A DNA stretch of 40,313 nucleotides. It comes from JBHGBB01 sp041946755. Its GTDB lineage: Bacteria; UBP4; UBA4092; JAOAEQ01. The stretch covers positions 1 to 40,313 of the forward strand of contig JBHGBB010000007.1 in NCBI GenBank assembly GCA_041946755.1, in the 5' to 3' direction. The number at the start of each line of letters is the position of its first letter. Positions within the stretch are counted from its first letter, which is position 1. Under the pieces are notes generated by a model. That model searched no databases and was not told where the DNA came from. It was given only the letters and a program-made list of their open reading frames with translations. Both the position numbers and the translations under genes were made by a program. Shown one piece after another: positions 1 to 7,945 of this stretch.

Positions 1-20
1 ACTCTTTTAAAATCAATAGC

Positions 21-53
21 AAAAGCAGATTTGCTATTAGCAAATCTGCTTTT
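21..53. terminator. Perfect 16-bp hairpin, probable terminator
   Basis: Two perfect 16-base arms (21-36 and 38-53) surround a single T. The right arm ends in a run of T residues, as expected for a factor-independent terminator of a rightward gene lying before the window. The arms contain GCAGATTTGCTA, and part of this word recurs in the terminator at 12192-12225, so both may belong to one family of intergenic stem-loops. Confidence 0.6.
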
Positions 54-71
54 TCTTGCCGATACCTTAAA

Positions 72-98
72 AGCAAATACGCTTTAGGCGTATTTGCT
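72..98. repeat. Inverted repeat (11-bp arms)
   Basis: Arms AGCAAATACGC (72-82) and GCGTATTTGCT (88-98) pair perfectly around a 5-base loop. This second stem-loop lies 18 bases after the first one, in the gene-free stretch before 222. It could be a backup terminator or a palindromic intergenic repeat. Confidence 0.5.
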
Positions 99-179
99 CT
101 GATACTCCAATTAACCTTAAGAGCATCAATAGAATACATATTAAATGCAAATATTTTATGATTTTATAGCAGGTTGAGG

Positions 180-207
180 TGTCTATTATATAGAGAAGTG
201 CTATAAT
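180..207 (+). promoter_or_regulatory. Promoter of secreted propeller gene, TATAAT at 202-207
   Basis: A perfect TATAAT -10 box ends only 14 bases before the ATG at 222, so the transcript would have almost no leader. No Shine-Dalgarno sequence is visible. The stretch TGTCTATTAT at 180-189 plus the following TAGAG recurs, with the same -10 box, before the SBBP-repeat gene (16941-16969). The hexamer in the -35 position matches the consensus poorly. Confidence 0.5.
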
Positions 208-221
208 CATTGAATTAATTT

Positions 222-1316
222 ATGAATAAAACAATAATTTTTTTCACCATTGTTTATTTATTTGGTATCACATTAGCAGGTTATAGTATTGCTCTAGAAC
301 GGCATTTACTGCTATTTGCTCCGTTGAGTGAAGGGAACCAAACTGTTATATTGGAAGTGTTACCTAATGGAGAAATCCGTGATACCTACCAGCGATTGAC
401 AACTGGATATGGATCAGGCCAAGCGGGCGTGAGTCCTGACCAGCAGAATATCCTTATTCCAGCAGCAAATACGACCATGCAATACCGGATTTCTCCTACG
501 GGTATGGTTAGTCGATTAACCACCTATGAGCATCTCGGTCGAAATGGTTATTCAGTAAATTATCATCCAAACGGTAAAATGGTTATCTTTACCACCAACA
601 GCATCTATTCAGTTCGTAATGATGGATTACTGGAATGGATCAATCCGGCTCCAACTTGCGATCCCCGCTGGATAAATCCGTGTAGAAATATGTTGGTTGA
701 AAACGGCCCGATAAAAACCATCAATGTAGATTCTATTGACACTATTGCTATGACTATAAATACCACTCAAAACATTAACATCAAAGGTGATTTTGAGGAT
801 GCAGCGTTTACTCCGGACGGTAATCAAGTCTTGATTTGTAAAACTCCTACCACTGGGGAAACGCCGTCAGATATCGATATTTTTTCAATATTACCGAATG
901 ATACATTGGACACAGTCGCTCAACATATCGATATTCCTGGTCAAGATGGTGCATCAAGTATCGCTATATCTCCTGATGGACAATATGCTTATGTGGTATT
1001 ATGGAATAATACGATAGTGACTTTATCGCATGATTCTACCGGGGGATGGTTTGATACCGGAATTCGATTAACCTTGTATTTACCTTGGCGGATAAGGCGA
1101 GCGCCGGATTATAATCTGGTATTATTAGATTATCAGGTCACTAATTCAGGCTACTATTTAGGCACCTATTTTATGCAACCGGATGGAACCTTAACTCCTT
1201 CCGGATATACCTTTCCATTTCAAGAGAAAATAGGTGATGTTTTCGTCGATTTGGTTTTCGCATATCCACCCGGGGTTACGGAAGTTGAGTCTGACCATTG
1301 GCAGTTGTATAACTAG
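222..1316 (+). CDS. Secreted beta-propeller-like protein
   Basis: The 364-residue product starts with a signal peptide (a hydrophobic stretch at about residues 4-24), so it is probably exported. The rest shows repeated short motifs of the SPDGQ / TPDGNQ / HPNGK kind followed by beta-strand-like hydrophobic runs (for example ISPDGQYAYVVLW near residue 250). This is the pattern of WD40, YncE or lactonase-like propellers. I cannot assign a substrate or reaction. The gene stands alone, faces the leftward block beginning after 1411, and has a -10 box just before its start but no ribosome binding site. The start was chosen because it gives a complete signal peptide. Homology to a specific propeller family is inferred from repeat appearance only. 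Confidence 0.6.
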   Translation: MNKTIIFFTIVYLFGITLAGYSIALERHLLLFAPLSEGNQTVILEVLPNGEIRDTYQRLTTGYGSGQAGVSPDQQNILIPAANTTMQYRISPTGMVSRLTTYEHLGRNGYSVNYHPNGKMVIFTTNSIYSVRNDGLLEWINPAPTCDPRWINPCRNMLVENGPIKTINVDSIDTIAMTINTTQNINIKGDFEDAAFTPDGNQVLICKTPTTGETPSDIDIFSILPNDTLDTVAQHIDIPGQDGASSIAISPDGQYAYVVLWNNTIVTLSHDSTGGWFDTGIRLTLYLPWRIRRAPDYNLVLLDYQVTNSGYYLGTYFMQPDGTLTPSGYTFPFQEKIGDVFVDLVFAYPPGVTEVESDHWQLYN

Positions 1317-1410
1317 AAGACAGAGGGCAGAAGTCAGAAGTAAGAAAAACCGGAAACTAAAAAGCAGATTGCTCAATAGACAATTTCTTTTTTATATCTT
1401 TTCATAAAGC

Positions 1411-4400
1411 TTAATTCTTTGAAGGAAGTTTTAAGAATTCATCTTCATTTGGCTGGTAAGTAACAGCAACCGTATGGGTACCAGCAGGAAGAGTAAATAT
1501 TAGTTTCCCGGTATCCGGATGATAATTCCAGTCGGAGATTCGACTCTTCGATAACTTACCAGCTTTCTGCAGGATTCCATCAATATAAATCTCTTTCGGT
1601 TCACCCAACGGAGGGATTTCGATTTTCGCATCTTTTTCTACTGCAAACTGTATCTCCGCCTGGTTCTTATCAATTGCCGCCAGCATGGTTACCGGAGTTG
1701 ATGCCTGAAACATCGACATCCCAAACATTTTCACCTGCTGCCCATCTAATAATATCAATCGATTAATGTTTCCGGTAGTTCCCATTCCGATAATCGCTCC
1801 TCTACCGGTAAAAGAATATCCCTGATATCCTAAAGTATTCGACCCGGTATCCCGGGATAAAAGATAATGATATACTTGTTTGGATACCTGAATCGTTCCC
1901 CCGAACCAATCTCCGGTACTCATCGGAGTTATGTTCATAACCGAGGTATTTATCGCCGGGGATACATATAATGCTATCAGCCCGCTCATCATCTGCTTTT
2001 TAGTACTCGGCTGGGTAGCGATATATTCCGGAACCCCAAATTGGGAGATATCAATCGAATCGAGTTTGGTATCCAACCGCGGATATACCGATACATGATA
2101 TTGGTCTGGGAATGAATTCGGGTCTTTTCGTTCCGGAACTGGAGTAAATCCGGAGGATAAGGTATATCCTAACGGTTCCGGATTCAGGAATTGGATATCC
2201 AATTTCGCTTTCTTCCCAACAACCTCTACCAGTTTCCGGTCTTTATCAACCGAGAAAGGATATATCGAATGGAAAAGCCAATCATATCGTACCGGCTGTC
2301 TGCTATCCAAGTTATCATAGACTAAATAGAGATTCTTATCCAGCGCAAAGATATTCCGAATATATCTTGATATCCGACCCTGATATATCTCCGGACTAGA
2401 AGCATCTCCTTCAAAATAAGCCATATCGCCAAGCGATAAATACCGGTTTAGTTTCCCATCAGCGCCGGGAGTATATATCGTCTGACCATAGCCATCAGCT
2501 AAAAGCGTATTATGCGCTTTAGTCTGAATCGTCCAGCCGAGATGATGGGGACTGCCATAATAGTTCCCTTTTCCGACATCATAATACCCGGAATCGATTA
2601 AGAGTGGGTCTCCAAGTCCATATAGGATAAAACTGTTCTGGTCCGGATGCGCATGTCCGGCTCGCCGGCCTAAATAGGGCCCGGATTTTAACGCGAGCAT
2701 CGTTTCATCCGGGCTGGTTATATCCGAATGATATATCGCAATCCCGGAATCGCGAAATACCGCTGTAGTCGGTTTATTAGAAAGCGCGGTGGTCGGTAAA
2801 CCCGGGTCGTCCCATAGATAGTTATATACCAACCAATTCTTAACCGGGGATTTGATTACCTCTTTTGCATACCATTGCGCTAGATTATCCTGATACCGGC
2901 TCGCTAGTCGCAACATAATCAGGGCATCGAATTCGCTTGGCGGTCGGATTTGGCTATCGCCAAACGGTACCCCGAATCCGAGTGGCGGATGCGCATAGAT
3001 TTTATATCTGGCCGTCTGCTGCAGCCAGGGATAAGCATATAAATCTAATCCGGTAGCGCTTTCCAAACAATCGAGCCATTGGAAAACGAAAAATAAGGTG
3101 TATGACCAATAACTAATCCCTTCATGCCAATCTCCATCCTGTCCCCCTAAACAGAGAAACGCACCGCAATATAACTGCTGGGTATAATCTACCCAGGATT
3201 TAGCTGCCGGAACTTCGTTATATACCGCTAAGCCGCCAATACCTAATGCTGAAGCGCAGAACCAAGGATGGTTATTGGTCGGGTCAGCATTCAATGGATT
3301 TAAGAACGATGCCATCTGGGTTGCCCGGTTAATAATGCAATCCCGAATCTGTTGCCGCTCAGCTGGAGTCAAATAATCATAGAGCCAGTCATACCCGAGA
3401 CTAAGGCTATAGAGCAGCGCTTGCGCCGCATGATCGCAGCTCCTAACACTGGTTGACCCATTAACATCCCATTTCGATACTGCCAGCATAATCCGTTTTG
3501 CAATCGCCGCGGATGCAGTATCACCACTCAATAGATAATCGAAAGCACTTAAGATAATATGATTTTGGGCCGCACCACTCCGGTCGCCCATAATCTTCCA
3601 ATAATCATAATTCCAGATACCGTTTGGATATGGTTCCGGCTCTTGCGGTATAAAATCGGTTGAATTGGTATGCACATAAGTATCGATCGCATTCCAACCC
3701 TCTTTTTTAATCGTTTCTTTTTCTATCCGATACCTCTTTAATAGCTCCGGAGTCAGATAGAGATAGGGATGCGGTCTATTGAGTTTCTCCGGTAGTTTGA
3801 ATGGCATAAAAGCCCGGGATTTATCATTAATCAAAAACGAAATCGGTGGCGTATATCCGACCTGATTATTCTTCTGATATTGTAATCGGGCATACCATCT
3901 GCCGGAATCTAACAGGATACCCGGAGTGAAATAGGTTTGCGATACACTATCTTCTGTAACAGAAGTAAACATAGAATTCTGCGAATATTGCACCGTATAC
4001 GCGTTAACACCCGGGATTTGCTGCCAATTGAAAAACGGCGGATTGGCATTAGCTATTTCCCCATTTTTCGGCCAGAGGAATGAGACCTGGTCTGCTGCTA
4101 TGGATGGCAGATTTTCAGCCCCTACTTTAGGTTTCTTATCTACCAAAACCTCGCTGGTTTCTAGTTCCATTCCGGAATTTAGCTGCCCGCGAGTATGGAA
4201 ACTGAATTCTATCGCTTTAATTTCAACCTTCGGTGCTAATATAATATAATCGAACGTGCGGAAATCATCTCGCGTTAAGGTTAGCTGATGCCATTCATTG
4301 GGAGTAGGCCGATGTAAGATAACGAAATATACCTTATTTTTTTGCGCTAGTAGCGCAAACTGTATATAGAGTATTTCCCGGTCGCTGCGAACCCGGTATC

Positions 4401-4626
4401 GAAACGTAAAACTGGTTTTATCTTTTATCTCCAACTCCAGCTTCTTTTGGATAACCAATTGGTCATACTCTTTTTTAGCCGATTTAACTGCTTTCCACCC
4501 CGATTCTGATTGGATTACCGCTGTTTCTGGAGATACCGGTTTCCAGGAGCTTTTAGCCAAGACTAATGTTGGGATAATAGCGAAACAAATAAAAATGAAT
4601 AGCTTTTTTTTCATATATAGAGACAT
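1411..4626 (-). CDS. Secreted heparinase II/III-like polysaccharide lyase
   Basis: The 1071-residue protein has a signal peptide (MKKKLFIFIC onward, probable cleavage after VLA near residue 24). About residues 175-270 resemble the Ig-like domain of DUF4962 proteins (FLWPKNGE...NPPFFNW...GRWYARL). An alpha/alpha-toroid region with NNHPWF and WHEGISYWSY follows, then a C-terminal beta-sandwich region carrying RRAGHAHPDQNSF and HNTLLADG. This order is that of heparinase II/III and alginate-lyase-like enzymes. The Asn/His of NNHP, the Tyr of SYW and the His of HAHP are candidate catalytic residues. Such enzymes cleave uronate-containing polysaccharides by beta-elimination; the substrate here is unknown. 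A second ATG four codons in (4614) gives a cleaner signal peptide. It is the last gene of a leftward block with a sugar-binding lipoprotein and a glycosyltransferase. Confidence 0.75.
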   Translation of the reverse strand: MSLYMKKKLFIFICFAIIPTLVLAKSSWKPVSPETAVIQSESGWKAVKSAKKEYDQLVIQKKLELEIKDKTSFTFRYRVRSDREILYIQFALLAQKNKVYFVILHRPTPNEWHQLTLTRDDFRTFDYIILAPKVEIKAIEFSFHTRGQLNSGMELETSEVLVDKKPKVGAENLPSIAADQVSFLWPKNGEIANANPPFFNWQQIPGVNAYTVQYSQNSMFTSVTEDSVSQTYFTPGILLDSGRWYARLQYQKNNQVGYTPPISFLINDKSRAFMPFKLPEKLNRPHPYLYLTPELLKRYRIEKETIKKEGWNAIDTYVHTNSTDFIPQEPEPYPNGIWNYDYWKIMGDRSGAAQNHIILSAFDYLLSGDTASAAIAKRIMLAVSKWDVNGSTSVRSCDHAAQALLYSLSLGYDWLYDYLTPAERQQIRDCIINRATQMASFLNPLNADPTNNHPWFCASALGIGGLAVYNEVPAAKSWVDYTQQLYCGAFLCLGGQDGDWHEGISYWSYTLFFVFQWLDCLESATGLDLYAYPWLQQTARYKIYAHPPLGFGVPFGDSQIRPPSEFDALIMLRLASRYQDNLAQWYAKEVIKSPVKNWLVYNYLWDDPGLPTTALSNKPTTAVFRDSGIAIYHSDITSPDETMLALKSGPYLGRRAGHAHPDQNSFILYGLGDPLLIDSGYYDVGKGNYYGSPHHLGWTIQTKAHNTLLADGYGQTIYTPGADGKLNRYLSLGDMAYFEGDASSPEIYQGRISRYIRNIFALDKNLYLVYDNLDSRQPVRYDWLFHSIYPFSVDKDRKLVEVVGKKAKLDIQFLNPEPLGYTLSSGFTPVPERKDPNSFPDQYHVSVYPRLDTKLDSIDISQFGVPEYIATQPSTKKQMMSGLIALYVSPAINTSVMNITPMSTGDWFGGTIQVSKQVYHYLLSRDTGSNTLGYQGYSFTGRGAIIGMGTTGNINRLILLDGQQVKMFGMSMFQASTPVTMLAAIDKNQAEIQFAVEKDAKIEIPPLGEPKEIYIDGILQKAGKLSKSRISDWNYHPDTGKLIFTLPAGTHTVAVTYQPNEDEFLKLPSKN

Positions 4627-4733
4627 CTCGAAAGACTAGAGATGTTAAGCTCTTATAAAGGATATTAGTTTCATCATCTAGCAAATCAAATATTCGCTAA
4701 ATTCGCTGAATTCGCGGTGATCTAACCGTTTAA

Positions 4734-5993
4734 TTATTCTTGCAGAAACTTATCCGTTTTCGTAACAATATCTTTCAACGCTACTTCCGCTTTCTTCTGA
4801 TTCAAGAACACCAAATCGAGTTCCGGTCGTAGAATAGTCTGGATAAACTCGTTATATTTAGTCATTCTCGGTGCCGGTTCCGCATAAGATAACGCATCGA
4901 TAAACAGCTTGATATGTTCCGGTGGCGGATTGCAATATACCGTAGATAATCCGATCGTCTTTAATGCCGGAACCGAATTCTTTTTCGCCCCGGTAATCGC
5001 CATAACCTTTTCTGAAGAATAGAATTTCATAAATTCCCAGGTTTCATTCGGATGTTTCGATTGAAGCCACATACAGTTCGCTTCCGCCTGCAATCGCGAT
5101 GCCCGGCCTTGTTTCCCTTTAGGAAACGGGCAGATATCCCAAGCAAAATCTTTAATCTTAGCCAATTCGACTACTTGATAGGTTCTACCGACCATCATAG
5201 CAATCTGGCCGGTAGCAAATAGATTCTCGCCCTGGACTCCAGCCCGATCCCGCATCTGTTCCTGCGTCGGACAAGCTTTATATTTTGTCTCGATATCTGC
5301 AACGAATTTTAAACTCGCGATACTCTCTTGAGTATTCAAGGTGCAATGTTTTAAGTCGGGACTGAATACTTTCACTCCATTACTTTGCGAAACCAACAAG
5401 AAATCGGGGCGCAGACAACCGAATTGGTCGGGTTTCTTATCACCATCAATATCCTTGGTCAACTTCTTCGCTGCAGTTAAGAAATCATCCCAAGTCCAGT
5501 TCTCGTTCGGATAAGAGAGTTTAGCAGCATCAAATAAACTCTTGTTATAGTACAGCGCATCGGTATCGAACTGCACCGGCATTCCATAAATACTATTGCC
5601 ATATTTGAATGCGTTAGTTACCTCCGGAAAATAAAGATTCAAATCCAGATTATCGGCATTAATCAATGGGATTAAATCGGCAATCGCTCCTTTTTCTACT
5701 AATGGAGTCATATTTTCATCATTCCATAAAAAAACATCCGGAGCATCACCTCCGGCTAGCATAATCAGCAGTTTCTGCAAACCGCTGGTTGAAGTCTCGA
5801 TTTTTAAATCGATGTTCGGATATGCCTGTTCGAACTTCTGTTCGATCTGCTGTAGATACTTCTGCTGTTCCGGCATAGTCTCATAGGTCAGATACCTGAC
5901 TTTTACTTTTGACCCACTTTTTTCCGAAGGATTACCACATCCAAAACAAGACAATATGATTAAAATTAACAATAGGTTAAATGCTCTTATCAT
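4734..5993 (-). CDS. ABC transporter sugar-binding lipoprotein (family 1 SBP)
   Basis: The 419-residue protein has a lipoprotein signal: a hydrophobic stretch followed by LSCFGCGN, with cysteines at two possible lipidation positions. The mature part has features of family 1 extracellular solute-binding proteins: VRYLTYE near the N-terminus, KFEQAYPNIDLKIE, LAGGDAPDVFLW, NSIYGMPVQFDTDALYYNKSLFD in pieces, and WTWDDFLTAAKKLT. These proteins capture oligosaccharides for an ABC importer. No permease or ATPase gene is adjacent, so the partner must be elsewhere. The gene lies 107 bases upstream of the lyase and 116 bases after the glycosyltransferase gene. Together with the lyase it suggests capture of polysaccharide fragments, which is inference. 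Confidence 0.85.
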   Translation of the reverse strand: MIRAFNLLLILIILSCFGCGNPSEKSGSKVKVRYLTYETMPEQQKYLQQIEQKFEQAYPNIDLKIETSTSGLQKLLIMLAGGDAPDVFLWNDENMTPLVEKGAIADLIPLINADNLDLNLYFPEVTNAFKYGNSIYGMPVQFDTDALYYNKSLFDAAKLSYPNENWTWDDFLTAAKKLTKDIDGDKKPDQFGCLRPDFLLVSQSNGVKVFSPDLKHCTLNTQESIASLKFVADIETKYKACPTQEQMRDRAGVQGENLFATGQIAMMVGRTYQVVELAKIKDFAWDICPFPKGKQGRASRLQAEANCMWLQSKHPNETWEFMKFYSSEKVMAITGAKKNSVPALKTIGLSTVYCNPPPEHIKLFIDALSYAEPAPRMTKYNEFIQTILRPELDLVFLNQKKAEVALKDIVTKTDKFLQE

Positions 5994-6001
5994 AGTTTAT
6001 A

Positions 6002-6103
6002 TTTCTCACAAAGGATGCAAAGCGAACCCCAAACTCGCCAAGAAGACTGGTATTAGATAATTCTTTGCGCACTTAGCGCTATCTTTGCGGTCATTGCGAG
6101 AAC
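6002..6103. repeat. Intergenic CGCAAAG/CGCTAAG-type palindromic repeat, copy 1
   Basis: This AT/GC-mosaic spacer contains short words such as TTTGCG, TTAGCGC and TTTGCGG at roughly 11-base spacing, and ends TTGCGAGAACC. Its reverse complement matches the spacer at 23413-23517 over roughly 48 bases beginning TTCTCGCAATGACCGC. Both copies lie between genes. Confidence 0.55.
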
Positions 6104-6109
6104 CTTTTT

Positions 6110-7711
6110 CTATTTTGGTAGAAATATGGTTAACGTTTCATTCCGCATTTCTAATTCGCCAATCGGAACATAATTCGCTTCTACCGCTTGCCGAATCGGT
6201 CGAATCTGCCCGGTCTGCTGCCCGCGATTCGGGTCGATATTAAGCATAATCAATTTAACCTGTTTATTTTCTATCAGATTCGCCATCTGCGCAATCCAAT
6301 CCATGGTTTTCGGGTTCCCTTCCCGATATCGAATATAATTGGCATATTTCATATACCATACAAATTGTTCAGAAAACTCACCGACAATCTTCCGTTCAGC
6401 TAAAAACGCAAAATAAGGCGGGGCAAAAATCATATCGTCCGGCTGGGTATAATGCTGGATTGTTTCAACCACCTGGCTCATTTGCGCGGCATTAAGTTCA
6501 TAATTCGTTCCCCACAAGGTCAGGATATCCTGCCGAATCCCGGGAGCAGCGAGTAATAATAACAAAATGATACCGATACTCCAACTTAATATAGGTTTAA
6601 GATATGCAGTTATCTTTTTAATTAGCAGAACAATAAGAGCGCTACTGAAAATAGCTACTGTCGGTTCGCCAAGCGTAAAAATATAATCTACCGTCCCGCC
6701 TTTAGTAGCGAAAACAAACGAACCGAGCGTCGCTAGAGAATAGAGAATAACATACCATTTCGCATTACCGATTATAGATTGCGGATTTATTTTTTTGCTG
6801 TATAAATAGAGACCGATTAAACAAGCGAAAATGAGTGGCCCTTCTAGGCTTAGGATAATGGTGCCAATCCATTTCATTTTCCCGAACATATAAAGCAGCG
6901 TATGCTCCTTCGGATAAGTACCCACCTGATCGAAAATAATATTCTGTAGGAATTGACCATTGGTATACCAGGAGAATAGGAAGGTTACTATACCGAGGAT
7001 GATTAGTGCCGGTAAAACATATGCGGTGAGTAAACGATACCTGCCGAGTTCTGATACTGGAGTTTGCTTGCGGTATTTAGTATAGATAAATCCAAAAACC
7101 AGATAGAGGATATTAAACCCGAAATAAGGAGCGAAGGTCATGTTGGTTAAGATACCTACCGCAGAGAATATTCCGGCGAGAGTCATTCCTTGCCAATCGT
7201 TTCTTAAGAAGAAGATTAAGGTTAAGAGCATCCAGGTTATTTCTACCGGTTCGGTCTCAAATCCGCGCGACCACCAGAACCCAATCGGTAGAAAGAGATA
7301 GATGATTCCGGCAAGCGCCCCGATATTTCGTTTATTATCCGATTCCGCCCATAATTTCTGGCATATCAGATAGATTAAAAACGCATGGCTGATTCGAAGA
7401 AGAATAGTAAATATCCGGATCGCTAATAAAGGATTGTTGATCAAGGCACCTAATTTAAGTAACATCACGCCAAGTAATAAATGAAACGGCGGTTGCGGCG
7501 AAAGAATGTCTCGATATATGACTACCCCTTGAGTCATCCGCCATGCAATATAGAGATAATTCCCATCTCCAAAGTCCAGATATGCCGCGGAAATAAACCG
7601 GAGCATCAAGATACCATAAACAGTAACCATCCCGCTTAAGATGATTAATGGCAGATTATGATTTGATGAAAGAATCGGTTTCTTTAGTTGGTCGGTACTA
7701 TCTGAATTCAT
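6110..7711 (-). CDS. GT39-like (ArnT/PMT-type) membrane glycosyltransferase
   Basis: The 533-residue protein has about ten or more hydrophobic membrane segments through residue 400 and a soluble C-terminal tail of about 130 residues. An acidic site in the first extracellular loop (DFGDGNYLYIAWR) and the following YRDILSPQPPFH resemble the conserved Asp and Pro-rich loop of GT39 / PMT_2 family lipid-linked sugar transferases. These use polyprenyl-phosphate sugars to modify lipids or proteins on the outer side of the membrane. Acceptor and donor cannot be read from the sequence. It is the first gene of the leftward block 7711-1411 and has a -10 box 13 bases before its ATG. Confidence 0.7.
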   Translation of the reverse strand: MNSDSTDQLKKPILSSNHNLPLIILSGMVTVYGILMLRFISAAYLDFGDGNYLYIAWRMTQGVVIYRDILSPQPPFHLLLGVMLLKLGALINNPLLAIRIFTILLRISHAFLIYLICQKLWAESDNKRNIGALAGIIYLFLPIGFWWSRGFETEPVEITWMLLTLIFFLRNDWQGMTLAGIFSAVGILTNMTFAPYFGFNILYLVFGFIYTKYRKQTPVSELGRYRLLTAYVLPALIILGIVTFLFSWYTNGQFLQNIIFDQVGTYPKEHTLLYMFGKMKWIGTIILSLEGPLIFACLIGLYLYSKKINPQSIIGNAKWYVILYSLATLGSFVFATKGGTVDYIFTLGEPTVAIFSSALIVLLIKKITAYLKPILSWSIGIILLLLLAAPGIRQDILTLWGTNYELNAAQMSQVVETIQHYTQPDDMIFAPPYFAFLAERKIVGEFSEQFVWYMKYANYIRYREGNPKTMDWIAQMANLIENKQVKLIMLNIDPNRGQQTGQIRPIRQAVEANYVPIGELEMRNETLTIFLPK

Positions 7712-7724
7712 AAGTAGTAGTAAT

Positions 7725-7753
7725 ATTATATCTTATTATGATGGAATAACGAA
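7725..7753 (-). promoter_or_regulatory. Sigma-70-like promoter for leftward block
   Basis: Reading leftward, TTCGTT (7753-7748) and a perfect TATAAT (7730-7725) are 17 bases apart. The -10 box is 13 bases from the ATG at 7711, implying a transcript with almost no leader. Confidence 0.5.
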
Positions 7754-7841
7754 TATCTGCCTACTAATCTATCCCACCAGGATATAGCTGGTTGGGGGTC
7801 AATGATACCTGAAATTGACTAGAAATAGATGTATAATTCAG

Positions 7842-7870
7842 TTGACAAAAGCGATTTTATTTTGTATACT
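7842..7870 (+). promoter_or_regulatory. Near-perfect sigma-70 promoter
   Basis: TTGACA (7842-7847) and TATACT (7865-7870) are separated by exactly 17 bases. This is the strongest promoter match in the window. It drives the HEAT-repeat and HD-GYP gene pair, giving a leader of about 70 bases before the ATG at 7946. It is also direct evidence that this half of the window is bacterial. Confidence 0.8.
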
Positions 7871-7945
7871 CTGTTTATAGTATTAAGCATAATAAGCTAT
7901 ATCTCGTAAGAAATAACACATATTTCGCTTGAATAAATTGGATTT

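Noticed and set aside
1316..1376. Small reverse frame overlapping the end of the first gene
   Set aside because: It lies mostly opposite the propeller gene and has no ribosome site.
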